DNA from: G963666895 sp963666895
GTDB lineage: Bacteria > Desulfobacterota > Desulfovibrionia > Desulfovibrionales > Desulfovibrionaceae
Length of the DNA stretch: 64,000 bases
NCBI GenBank assembly: GCA_963666895.2
Contig: CAXXNS010000013.1
Location: forward strand, 62,001-126,000
Direction of reading: 5' to 3'
The translations under genes and the position numbers were made by a program. The number at the start of each line of letters is the position of its first letter. Positions within the stretch are counted from its first letter, which is position 1. The notes beneath the pieces are model-generated. The model saw only the letters and a list, made by a program, of their open reading frames with translations, was not told where the DNA came from and made no database searches. Shown piece after piece: positions 28,662 to 36,125 of the stretch.

Positions 28662-30124
28662 CAGACGCGGTCCTTGTGGGTGTGGATGTAGAGGTCCTTG
28701 AGTTCGGTGTAGATGTCCACGGCCTCGGTGCCGGGCTCGCGGGAGCCGTTGCCGGACTGGCCCACCCCGCCGAAGGGCATGTGCGGCTCGGAGCCGAAGG
28801 TGCCCGCGTTGACCACGGTCACGCCCGTGGCCGCGCGCTTGCAGAACTCCAGGGCCCGGTCCAGGCTTTTGGTGTGGATGCAGGCGGACAGGCCGTATTC
28901 CGAGTCGTTGGTCAGGTCCAGGGCTTCCTGGAAACCTTGCACCCGGTACAGACAGGTGATGGGGCCGAACAGCTCGTCCCGGGAGATGGCCGCCTGGGGC
29001 GAAGCCCCTTCCAACACTGTCGGAGCCATGTAGAAGCCCTGGGCGTGGTCCGGGTCGGTCAGGCGGGAGCCGCCGCAGAGCAGGGTTGCCCCGTCCTGCA
29101 CGGCCTTGTCCACGGCCGCGGCCATGTTGTCCAACTGGCGCTGGTTGATGACCGGCCCCAGGTCGTTGTCGTTGTCCGGGCCCAGGGTCAGCCTGGCCGT
29201 GTGCTCCAGGAAGAGCTTCTTGAATTCGTCGTACACGGAATCGAACACGATGATCCGGCTGGCGGCCACGCAGCGCTGCCCGGCATTGGAAAAGGCGGAC
29301 AAAGAGGACCATTTGACCGCCTCGGCCAGGTCCGCGTCGTCGCAGACCACTAGGGCGTTCTTGCCGCCCAGCTCCAGGGAGACCTTGGCCAGCCGACGAC
29401 CGCAGATCTCGCCCAGGATGCGGCCCACAGCCGCCGAGCCGGTGAAGGACAGCACGCCCACGTCCGGGTGCTCGGCCAGGGGCTGTCCGGCCTCGCGGCC
29501 CAACCCCTGGACGATGTTCAGCGCGCCGTGGGGCAGTCCGGCCTGGTTGGCGATTTCGCCGGTGATCCAGGCCGAGCCCGGGGTGTCCTCGGCCGCCTTG
29601 AGCACCACGGAGTTGCCGCAGAGCAGGGCCGGGAAGATCTTCCAGGCCACGTTGGCGATGGGCGTGTTGGCCGCGATGATCAACCCGGCCACGCCCACGG
29701 GCTGGCGCACGGTCAGGGAAAAACGGTTGGCCACGCCGGTCTGGCAGGAGCGGCCGTAGAGGCGCTGGCCTTCCGAGGCCCAGAACAGCCCCTGCTGGAT
29801 GGCCGCCCCGGTCTCGCCCAGGGCGTCGTTCATGGACTTGCCGGTCTCCATATGCACGATCTCGGCGATCTCTTCGCGCCGGGCCTCCATGAGGCGCACC
29901 ATCTCGTGCAGGACCAGGCCGCGCTGCACGGCCGGGGTCTCGCCCCATCCGGGCTGGGCGGCCTTGGCGGCCTTGACGGCCGCGTCCACGTCAACGGCCT
30001 CGGACGCTGCCAGGGCGCACAGCCCCTTGCCCGTGGCCGGGTCGAGCTTGTCCAGGGCGCGGCCGGACAGGGCCGGGACCTCCTTGCCGCCTATCCAGTT
30101 GGGGATGGTTTTCGGCAATGGCAT
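28661..30124 (-). CDS. Aldehyde dehydrogenase family protein
   Basis: 487 aa, NAD(P)-dependent. It has the typical order of motifs: ANTPIANVAWKIFPALLCGN near residue 145, FTGSAAVGRILGE, the catalytic glutamate in VSLELGGKNALVV, the nucleophile cysteine in SNAGQRCVAASR, and ELFGPITCLYRV and MPFGGVGQSGNGSREPG near the end. Succinate-semialdehyde-type dehydrogenases look like this, but the substrate here is unknown. Its stop shares one base with the transketolase start. The context suggests oxidation of an aldehyde intermediate of a sugar-acid pathway. Confidence 0.88.
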   Translation of the reverse strand: MPLPKTIPNWIGGKEVPALSGRALDKLDPATGKGLCALAASEAVDVDAAVKAAKAAQPGWGETPAVQRGLVLHEMVRLMEARREEIAEIVHMETGKSMNDALGETGAAIQQGLFWASEGQRLYGRSCQTGVANRFSLTVRQPVGVAGLIIAANTPIANVAWKIFPALLCGNSVVLKAAEDTPGSAWITGEIANQAGLPHGALNIVQGLGREAGQPLAEHPDVGVLSFTGSAAVGRILGEICGRRLAKVSLELGGKNALVVCDDADLAEAVKWSSLSAFSNAGQRCVAASRIIVFDSVYDEFKKLFLEHTARLTLGPDNDNDLGPVINQRQLDNMAAAVDKAVQDGATLLCGGSRLTDPDHAQGFYMAPTVLEGASPQAAISRDELFGPITCLYRVQGFQEALDLTNDSEYGLSACIHTKSLDRALEFCKRAATGVTVVNAGTFGSEPHMPFGGVGQSGNGSREPGTEAVDIYTELKDLYIHTHKDRV

Positions 30125-30174
30125 GGGCCCTCCTTTGGGTGGTCGGGAATGGTTGCGGAACGGGGCCGGAAGTC

Positions 30175-30987
30175 CTACCAGGCGGTCCAGCCGCCGTCGA
30201 GGACCATGTTGGCCCCTGTCATGTAGGAGGCGGCGTCGGACATGAGAAAGACCACCGCGCCGTCGTATTCGTTTTCGCCCGCCATGCGGCGCATGGGCAC
30301 ACGCTCGGCGTAGTTGGACAGGAACTCCTCGTCCTGGTCGTTGAACACGCCGCCGAAGGTCAGGGTGTTCACCAGCACGCCCTTGTCCGCCCAGTAGGTG
30401 GCCAGGTAGCGGGTCAGGTTGAGGATGGCCGACTTGGACACCGAGTAGGCCACGGGCTTGTAGAAGGTCTCGCCCTTTTGCCGCCGGTATTCGTACAAAT
30501 CCTGGCAGGGCGAGCCCACGCCGTAGGTGGACGAGATGTTGACGATGGAGCCGCGGCCGGCCTGGGCCATGGCCGCGCCCAGCACCTGGCAGCACAGGAA
30601 CACGCCCTTGACGTTGACGGCCATGACCTTGTCGAAGGAGGCCTCGGGATAGGTCTCGAACGGGCCGTTCTCTTCAATGGGGGCATTGGGCGGCGAGTCC
30701 AGGGCGGCGTTGTTGACCAGACCGTACGGCTCGCCCCAGGCGGAGCGCACCTCTTCCAGCCCGGCCTGCACCGAAGCCTTGTCGGTCACGTCCACCCTGG
30801 TGAACAGGGTTTTGCCCTGGCCGGGACGGAATTCGTCCTCCCAGGCCTTGGTCGGCTCGGCCATGTCGAAGACCGCCACCCGGGCGCCGTGGGTCAGCAG
30901 GGCGCGGGTGAAGCTGGTGCCCAGCTGTCCGAGTCCGCCGGTGATGACCACGGTGCGCGCGGCCAGGTCGAACAGGGGTGAAGCCAT
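30175..30987 (-). CDS. Short-chain dehydrogenase/reductase
   Basis: 270 aa. Classical SDR with the cofactor loop ITGGLGQLGTSFTRALL near residue 15, LVNNAALDSPP, SIVNISSTYGVGSP with the catalytic Ser, and the Tyr-Lys pair in KPVAYSVSKSAI. The C-terminus DGGWTAW is typical. The second gene of the minus-strand nonulosonate-like operon, 9 bp after the NeuB gene. It resembles SDRs such as PtmA found beside nonulosonate genes in flagellin glycosylation loci, but the substrate is not known. Confidence 0.85.
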   Translation of the reverse strand: MASPLFDLAARTVVITGGLGQLGTSFTRALLTHGARVAVFDMAEPTKAWEDEFRPGQGKTLFTRVDVTDKASVQAGLEEVRSAWGEPYGLVNNAALDSPPNAPIEENGPFETYPEASFDKVMAVNVKGVFLCCQVLGAAMAQAGRGSIVNISSTYGVGSPCQDLYEYRRQKGETFYKPVAYSVSKSAILNLTRYLATYWADKGVLVNTLTFGGVFNDQDEEFLSNYAERVPMRRMAGENEYDGAVVFLMSDAASYMTGANMVLDGGWTAW

Positions 30988-30996
30988 GATTCTCCT

Positions 30997-32037
30997 CTAT
31001 TTGAGGATTTCGTAGCTCAGGTCGGCGTCCTCGGCAAGGTCGACGGTCAGGGTGCGGCCCAGGATGTTGTCGATTTCATAGGGCGGAATGCCGTCGGCCG
31101 GGCACTTGAAGAGCAGGTGCTCGGCGGCCAGCACCGTGCCCGCGGGCAGGTCCGCGGCGGCCACGATCTTCTTGCCCATCTTGCGGATGGGGCTGACCTC
31201 GACCTCGATGGCCTTCTTGATCCCGTCGCCCATGGCCACGTGGGCCCGGCCCAGGTCGCGCACCAGGCTGGACAGCCCCTTGGGGGTCAGGGAGAAGGCG
31301 TGGTCCGTGCCCTTCCAGGTGCGGTCCAGGGTGAAATGCTTCTCGAAGATGCGGCCGCCCAGGGTGTAGGCCACCATGGCCATGGCGATGCCGTTCTGGT
31401 GGTCGGACAGGCCGACGATGATGCCGGGGAATTCCTTCTTGTAGGTCTCGATGACCTTGAGGTTCATGTCCTCGGGCTGGCAGGGATAGGCGGCCGTGCA
31501 CTGGAGGATGGCCAGCTGGTCGTTGATGGGCATGACGGCCTCGTAGGCCCGGCGCACGTCTTCCAGGGTGCCGCCGCCCGTGGACAGGATGATGGGCTTG
31601 CCCTTTTTGGCCACGTGTTTGAGCAGGGGGATGTGGGTCAGGTCGCCCGAGGCGATCTTGTAGGCGGGCATGTCGAAGTCGGCCAGGAAGTCGGCCGAAT
31701 TCATGTCGAAGGCCGTGGCGAAGAAGTCCAGGCCCAGTTCCTTGGCGTATTCCACCAGGGCGGCGTACTCCTTTTCCCCGAACTCCAGGAAGTCCCGGTG
31801 CGCCCCGTAGGTGGTGGCGAAGGCGTTCTCGGAATTGTAGACCTGCTCGTAGGCCGCCTTGGTGAACAGGCGGTGGTTGTCGCGCTTTTGGAGCTTGACC
31901 GCGTTGACGCCGCAGTCCTTGGCCACCTCGAACATCTTCTTGCAGACTTCCAGGTCGCCCTGATGGTTGTTGCCGATCTCGGCCACCACATAGGGGGCGG
32001 AGTCCTCGGTGATCAGCGTGTCGTTGATGCGGAACAT
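30997..32037 (-). CDS. N-acetylneuraminate synthase (NeuB) family protein, canonical active site
   Basis: 346 aa. PEP-dependent nonulosonate synthase. It has VAEIGNNHQGDLEV at residues 18-31, KIASGDLTHIPLL, GLSDHQNG with His213 and FEKHFTLDRTWKGTDHAF with His234, so both Mn2+ histidines are present, and a C-terminal SAF domain (ADLPAGTVLAAEHLLFKCP). It is the third NeuB paralogue in the window and the first gene of the minus-strand operon that also encodes a CMP-sugar synthetase. The HQ in place of HN in the first motif and the lysine/arginine-rich KLQKRDNHRLF set it apart from pseI, which suggests another substrate. Confidence 0.87.
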   Translation of the reverse strand: MFRINDTLITEDSAPYVVAEIGNNHQGDLEVCKKMFEVAKDCGVNAVKLQKRDNHRLFTKAAYEQVYNSENAFATTYGAHRDFLEFGEKEYAALVEYAKELGLDFFATAFDMNSADFLADFDMPAYKIASGDLTHIPLLKHVAKKGKPIILSTGGGTLEDVRRAYEAVMPINDQLAILQCTAAYPCQPEDMNLKVIETYKKEFPGIIVGLSDHQNGIAMAMVAYTLGGRIFEKHFTLDRTWKGTDHAFSLTPKGLSSLVRDLGRAHVAMGDGIKKAIEVEVSPIRKMGKKIVAAADLPAGTVLAAEHLLFKCPADGIPPYEIDNILGRTLTVDLAEDADLSYEILK

Positions 32038-32131
32038 GTTGTCGCCTTTTTATGTCTTGTTTGGGGCTTCCCGGAGGTGTTCCGGGACCGAAAGCAGGGA
32101 GTATCGGATACCGGGGCCGAAGGCAATGCTT

Positions 32132-33184
32132 TTATGGATGTTCCCGCAGCATGGCCGTTAAGCGCCGGGCCACCTCCTCGGGCTCGATGGCCTTGAGGCA
32201 GTCCAGGGTGCCCGTGGGGCAGACGTTCTTGTTGCACTTGCGGCAGGGGACCCGTTTGTCGATGTTGCCGTGTTCCGGGGACGGGAAATTCCAGGCCGTG
32301 TTGCCGTTGGACCCCACCAGCACCAGGGAAGGCACGCCCAGGGCCACGGCCATGTGCCGGGGGGCCGAGCAGTTGCCCACCAGCAGGCTGCTTTGGGCGA
32401 TGATGGCCATGGTCCGGCGCAGGCTGGGCGGCTCGTCCGGGGGCAGGATGCAGCGGTCCGAGGCCGGGCATTGCTCCAGGATGGCTTGCACCTGGTCCCG
32501 TTCGCCCGGGCCGTGCAGCAGGTAGAATTTGAGGTCCGGGCGTTCCTGCGCGGCCATGCCCAGGGCCACGGCGTAGCCCTCGGGGAACCAGCGCCGAGTG
32601 TCGCTCCAATGGGTGGCGTCCACGGCCACCAGGGTCTCGCCCGGCCCAAGGCCCGAGTCCCGGAGGTGCTCTTTGGCCCAGGCGGTCTCGGTGTGGTGCA
32701 GGAACAGGCGGGGACGGTTCTCCGTGGACCAGTGCAGGCCCAGGGGCTCGAGCACCCCGGCCTTGATCTTGCCCGCGTAGCCGCCCTTGGCCGGGGCGTG
32801 GCTGAAATGGGTGTAGAACAGCCGCCGGAAGCCCCTGGCCTGGGCGGTCAGCCGCACCGGGGCCCGGGAGAAGAGCATGGCCCAGCGGGCGCGGGGCAGT
32901 TGCTGGAAGTCCACGGCCAGGTCGAATCCCTGGCGGCTCAGTCCGGAGTGGGTGCGCAGGTCGCCGGGGCCGTGCGGGTTCTTCACGGTCCAGATCCGGT
33001 CCAGGCGCGGGTTGTGCTCCAGCACCGGGGCGCACTTGGCCTCGGTCAGGAAGTGAATCTCCGCCCCGGGCCAGCGCTCGGCCAGCATTTCCACGCACAG
33101 GGTGGAGATGATCACGTCTCCGATCTGCCGCAGCTGGCAGACCAGGATGCGCTTGGGATCGAGTCGGGACAGGTCTTTGCTCAT
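32132..33184 (-). CDS. Glycosyltransferase family 9 (heptosyltransferase-like)
   Basis: 350 aa. The N-terminus KRILVCQLRQIGDVIIST is the conserved ADP-heptose-type GT9 opening. VAVDATHWSDTRRWFPEGYA is the nucleotide-binding region, and SLLVGNCSAPRHMAVALGVP is the classic G-N-S/D-S/T-G-P-x-H-x-A block in variant form. A Cys-rich stretch, CRKCNKNVCPTGTLDCL, near residue 315 is common in this subfamily. It probably adds a heptose or similar sugar to lipopolysaccharide core or another glycan. It lies 94 bp upstream of the NeuB gene and 27 bp after the GT4 gene. Confidence 0.87.
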   Translation of the reverse strand: MSKDLSRLDPKRILVCQLRQIGDVIISTLCVEMLAERWPGAEIHFLTEAKCAPVLEHNPRLDRIWTVKNPHGPGDLRTHSGLSRQGFDLAVDFQQLPRARWAMLFSRAPVRLTAQARGFRRLFYTHFSHAPAKGGYAGKIKAGVLEPLGLHWSTENRPRLFLHHTETAWAKEHLRDSGLGPGETLVAVDATHWSDTRRWFPEGYAVALGMAAQERPDLKFYLLHGPGERDQVQAILEQCPASDRCILPPDEPPSLRRTMAIIAQSSLLVGNCSAPRHMAVALGVPSLVLVGSNGNTAWNFPSPEHGNIDKRVPCRKCNKNVCPTGTLDCLKAIEPEEVARRLTAMLREHP

Positions 33185-33211
33185 TGCGGGGTTGTTGGGC
33201 TCATGGCGAGG

Positions 33212-34396
33212 TTACTGGCCGGTCAGGCGGCGGTACAGGGCTTCGTATCGGGCGGCCACCTGTTTCCAGTCGAAGGCCTCGGCGGCGTGGCGCGCGGTCT
33301 GGGACATGCGGTCGCGCTGGTCGGCGTCCGCGATCAGGATGCCCAAGTTGTGAACCATCGCCTCGATGTCGTCAACAGGGCTGACAAGCCCCGCGCCCCG
33401 GGGCACGACCTCGCCGCAGCCCGGCGCGTCGGTGGTGACGGCGGGCAGCCCGGCGGCCAATCCCTCGGCGATGACCCGGGAGAAGCCCTCCAGCCTGGAC
33501 GGCAGCACGAAGATGTCCGCGGCCGCGTACAGGTCCACCAGCCCTTCCACGGGCAGCTGGATGCGGCCGGGATCAAAGTCCTTGCCCGACACGGACAAGG
33601 GCGGCAGGGGCCGGACCACCCCGGCCAGGCCCAGCCGGTCGATCTCGGGGACCAGGGTCTCGGTGCCGCCGCCCACCACCAGCCAGATGAAGGCGTGGCC
33701 CCGCTCGAGCAGCTCGGCGGCCATGTGCGGGATGGAGGCGAAGCCCTTCTTGGGATGGTTGCGGCCCACGGTGAGCAGCAAGGGGATGTGCTTGGAGACC
33801 TTCAGTCCCTTGCGGATGGCCGCCCGGTCCCTCGGCCGGGACAGGCGCTCGTGGTCCACCCCGTTGGGGATGGGCACGATACGCTCGGCCGGCGCGCCCA
33901 GCTCGGCGAAGAGCCGGGCCAGGGAGTCGGTCATGGCCACGCAGGCGTCCATGTCGGCCACGATGCGGCGCACGGCCCTGTCCCTGGCCGGATCGCGGCG
34001 CAGGCCGTAGCCCAGGGATTCGTCCACCTGGATGTCCTCGCCGTAGGAACGGAGCACCCGGGGAGCCAGGCCCTTGAGTCCCTCCGAGACCAGCCCCTCG
34101 GGCCAGGCGCCCATGACCTGCCAGACATGGTAGCCGTGGCGGCGTTGTTCCCGGACCAGGTGGGACTGGAGTCGGCCCGGGGCGCGCTTGAGCAGGAAGT
34201 GCGTGCCCTTGGCCAGGGGGAGGACCGCGAATGGCATGGACCTGTAGAAGGAGCGCCAGTTGGCCACCTCCCTGGAGGGCAGGTACAGGGTCACGTCGTG
34301 GCCCAGCCCGGCCAGGGCGGCGTGCAGGTTGTAGGTGAAGATTTCGTAGCCCCCCGGCTTGGCCAGGGACTCGAAGATGATTCCGGCGATTTTCAT
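33212..34396 (-). CDS. Glycosyltransferase family 4
   Basis: 394 aa from the preferred ATG at 34396 (MKIAGIIFESLAKPGGYEIF); an in-frame ATG 27 bp upstream adds a non-conserved leader. It has GT-B features: the Gly-rich acceptor loop KPGGYE, LLTVGRNHPKKGFASIPHMA, and the donor block FVLPSRLEGFSRVIAEGLAAG followed by P-A-V-T-T-D-A-P-G-C-G-E. It is the first glycosyltransferase of the minus-strand glycan region, next to a GT9 gene. It probably extends lipopolysaccharide or another surface glycan. Confidence 0.86.
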   Translation of the reverse strand: MKIAGIIFESLAKPGGYEIFTYNLHAALAGLGHDVTLYLPSREVANWRSFYRSMPFAVLPLAKGTHFLLKRAPGRLQSHLVREQRRHGYHVWQVMGAWPEGLVSEGLKGLAPRVLRSYGEDIQVDESLGYGLRRDPARDRAVRRIVADMDACVAMTDSLARLFAELGAPAERIVPIPNGVDHERLSRPRDRAAIRKGLKVSKHIPLLLTVGRNHPKKGFASIPHMAAELLERGHAFIWLVVGGGTETLVPEIDRLGLAGVVRPLPPLSVSGKDFDPGRIQLPVEGLVDLYAAADIFVLPSRLEGFSRVIAEGLAAGLPAVTTDAPGCGEVVPRGAGLVSPVDDIEAMVHNLGILIADADQRDRMSQTARHAAEAFDWKQVAARYEALYRRLTGQ

Positions 34397-34460
34397 AGGG
34401 ATACCCGTGCCCAAGTACGCCAAAGCGCCCGCCTTGTCGAATGGCGAGGGTCCGGAAAAA

Positions 34461-34958
34461 TCAGTTCCGGCTGTCGCCCACGGCCCCCTGCCGGGCGATG
34501 CGGGACAGTTCGCCCAGGGCCAGGTTGCAGGCCTGGCAGGCCAGCAGGATGTCCAGGCACTGCTCGGGGTCCGCGGCCTCGCCGTCTTTGGACGCCCGCA
34601 CGGTCCGGCCGAGCTCGTCCAGGAGGCGGCGCAGCTGGTCGAGCAGGGCGGCGAAGTGGTCCGGGGTGGGGGCGGGGCAGTCCTCCTCGCGGAGCAGGGA
34701 GGGCACCGGCGTGACCATGCAGCCCATGAGCGCGGCCATGTGCTCCAGGGGGGAGATGTCCTTGAGCATCCGCATGACCCGGATCAGGTCCAGGGCGCCC
34801 AGCTTGGCCGTGCCCGTGTGGTTGGGATTGATCTCGTTGTACAGGGTGGAGGGGCGCTTGCCCAGGACGTTGGCCAGGTCCTCCACGGACACGTCCCCGC
34901 GGCGCAGGACCACGGTCTGCACGACGGTGATGAGTTCCTTGAGTTCGTTTTCTTCCAT
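34461..34958 (-). CDS. Phage regulatory protein CII (CP76)-like protein
   Basis: 165 aa from the ATG at 34958, preceded by GGGGAAG; an in-frame ATG 33 bp upstream is possible. The N-terminal part (VEDLANVLGKRPSTLYNEINPN, then T-A-K-L-G-A-L-D-L-I-R-V-M-R) matches the CP76-type CII layout: a helix-turn-helix that picks up the phrase S-T-L-x-N-x-I-N-P, followed by the L-x-x-D-L-x-x-I-M helix. The C-terminal half is helical with CLDILLACQACNLALG. Such regulators are widespread as domesticated phage-type transcription factors. No other phage genes lie nearby, so this is probably a host-owned regulator. Target unknown. Confidence 0.65.
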   Translation of the reverse strand: MEENELKELITVVQTVVLRRGDVSVEDLANVLGKRPSTLYNEINPNHTGTAKLGALDLIRVMRMLKDISPLEHMAALMGCMVTPVPSLLREEDCPAPTPDHFAALLDQLRRLLDELGRTVRASKDGEAADPEQCLDILLACQACNLALGELSRIARQGAVGDSRN

Positions 34959-35052
34959 GACTGCTTCCCCCGTGTTGGTTCGGTCGGTCATGTTTTCGAT
35001 TCGGCAGCCTATCCCATGCGGCCGGGGATGTGAATGGGGTGAGCCTCGGGCC

Positions 35053-35610
35053 TCAGGCTCCGAACAGCTCAAGGACCACGAATACGGCCCCGACGATCCC
35101 GGCCGTCAGGCCGATGGCGGGCCAGGTCCGCAGGCCGAGCACCTCCGGCAGGGTGATGTCGCCCATGTCGCCCCACTGGAGCAGCCGCTTCGGGATGCGG
35201 TGCTGGACGTGGGCGAACAGGGCCACCCCGGCCATGATGCCCGGCACCCCGCCGAACAGGGCGTCCAGGGAGCCCTGGGCTGAGGCGGCCAGGGCCGTGC
35301 CCGGGCAGTAGCCCAGGATGCCGAAGCCCGCGCCGAAGATCAGGCCGCCCAGCACCGTGGTGCCCACGGTCCCGGACTTGGGCGCGAACCGGGCCAGACC
35401 CTTGTCGCGCAGGAAGTGCACCCCGACCATGCCCACCACCGAGGCCGAGAGCACGACCTTGGCCACGGTCCAGTCAGTGAGGAGCAGTTGCCCGGCGATG
35501 ACCTGGTAGTCCGTGGCCCCGCTCTTGTGCAGCAGGACGCCGAAGGCCGCTCCGAAGATCAGGGCCAGGACGCCCTGAATCTTTTTGTTGCTGTGCAGGC
35601 TGTCGAGCAT
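35053..35610 (-). CDS. YeeE/YedE family sulfur-compound permease subunit
   Basis: 185 aa membrane protein with about five hydrophobic helices (IQGVLALIFGAAFGVLL, VVLSASVVGMVGVHFL, TVLGGLIFGAGFGILGYCPG, WPAIGLTAGIVGAVFVVLEL). The conserved G-Y-C-P-G-T cysteine motif at the helix end is typical of YeeE/YedE proteins such as the thiosulfate transporter TsuA. It pairs with the next gene, which carries a similar motif; half-size proteins of this kind often occur in pairs. The MBL-rhodanese neighbour supports a role in sulfane-sulfur or thiosulfate handling. Confidence 0.85.
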   Translation of the reverse strand: MLDSLHSNKKIQGVLALIFGAAFGVLLHKSGATDYQVIAGQLLLTDWTVAKVVLSASVVGMVGVHFLRDKGLARFAPKSGTVGTTVLGGLIFGAGFGILGYCPGTALAASAQGSLDALFGGVPGIMAGVALFAHVQHRIPKRLLQWGDMGDITLPEVLGLRTWPAIGLTAGIVGAVFVVLELFGA

Positions 35611-35621
35611 GGCCGCCTCCC

Positions 35622-36119
35622 TCAGTACACCAGCCGGATGGACAGCATGCCCCCGGCGAAGAAGCAGCCCACGGCCAGCCAACTGGCCGCGGTCATCTGC
35701 ATGGTGCCGCTGATGCCGTGGCCGCTGGTGCAGCCCCCGGCCAGGCGGGCCCCGAACCCGGCCAGCACGCCCCCGGCGAATGCCGTGACCCAGCGCACCA
35801 GGACCGAGGGGCTGACCGCCTGGGCCCACAGCCCGGGCACGGCCTTCCAGGCGAAGTCCCCGGAGGCCAGGGCCGAGATCAGGGCTCCGAGCACGATGCC
35901 GACCACGAAGAGCCAGCCCCAGTCGAGGAAGGGCATGTTCTTGGCGTAGTAAGGGTTGTCCTCCACTTTGGCCCCGGCCGCGCGCTCGATCATCCCGGCC
36001 GTCTGGACGTAGGCCGTGGACACGCCGATGCGCTGGTCCGAGAACAGGAAGGTCAGCCAGGAGAGCACGCCCATGAGCCCTCCGGCCAGGTACGGGGACC
36101 AGCGCGCGGCGTCCAGCAT
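35622..36119 (-). CDS. YeeE/YedE family sulfur-compound permease subunit
   Basis: 165 aa membrane protein. Hydrophobic helices include LAGGLMGVLSWLTFLFSD, WLFVVGIVLGALISALA, WVTAFAGGVLAGFGARLAGG and WLAVGCFFAGGMLSI. The conserved cysteine lies in A-G-G-C-T-S-G-H-G-I-S-G, the counterpart of the G-Y-C-P-G motif of the following gene. It begins 6 bp after the MBL-rhodanese gene and ends 11 bp before its partner permease, so all three are probably co-transcribed. Confidence 0.85.
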   Translation of the reverse strand: MLDAARWSPYLAGGLMGVLSWLTFLFSDQRIGVSTAYVQTAGMIERAAGAKVEDNPYYAKNMPFLDWGWLFVVGIVLGALISALASGDFAWKAVPGLWAQAVSPSVLVRWVTAFAGGVLAGFGARLAGGCTSGHGISGTMQMTAASWLAVGCFFAGGMLSIRLVY

Positions 36120-36125
36120 GGCCGT

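Noticed and set aside
21470..32037. Reading the minus-strand cluster as a sulfosugar (transketolase-type) or sugar-acid degradation operon
   Set aside because: Transketolase, ALDH, HIBADH-like, DapA-like and enolase-superfamily genes would fit catabolism, but the NeuB synthase, CMP-sugar synthetase and GT-B genes lie within the same overlapping series, which favours glycan synthesis. Not fully excluded.
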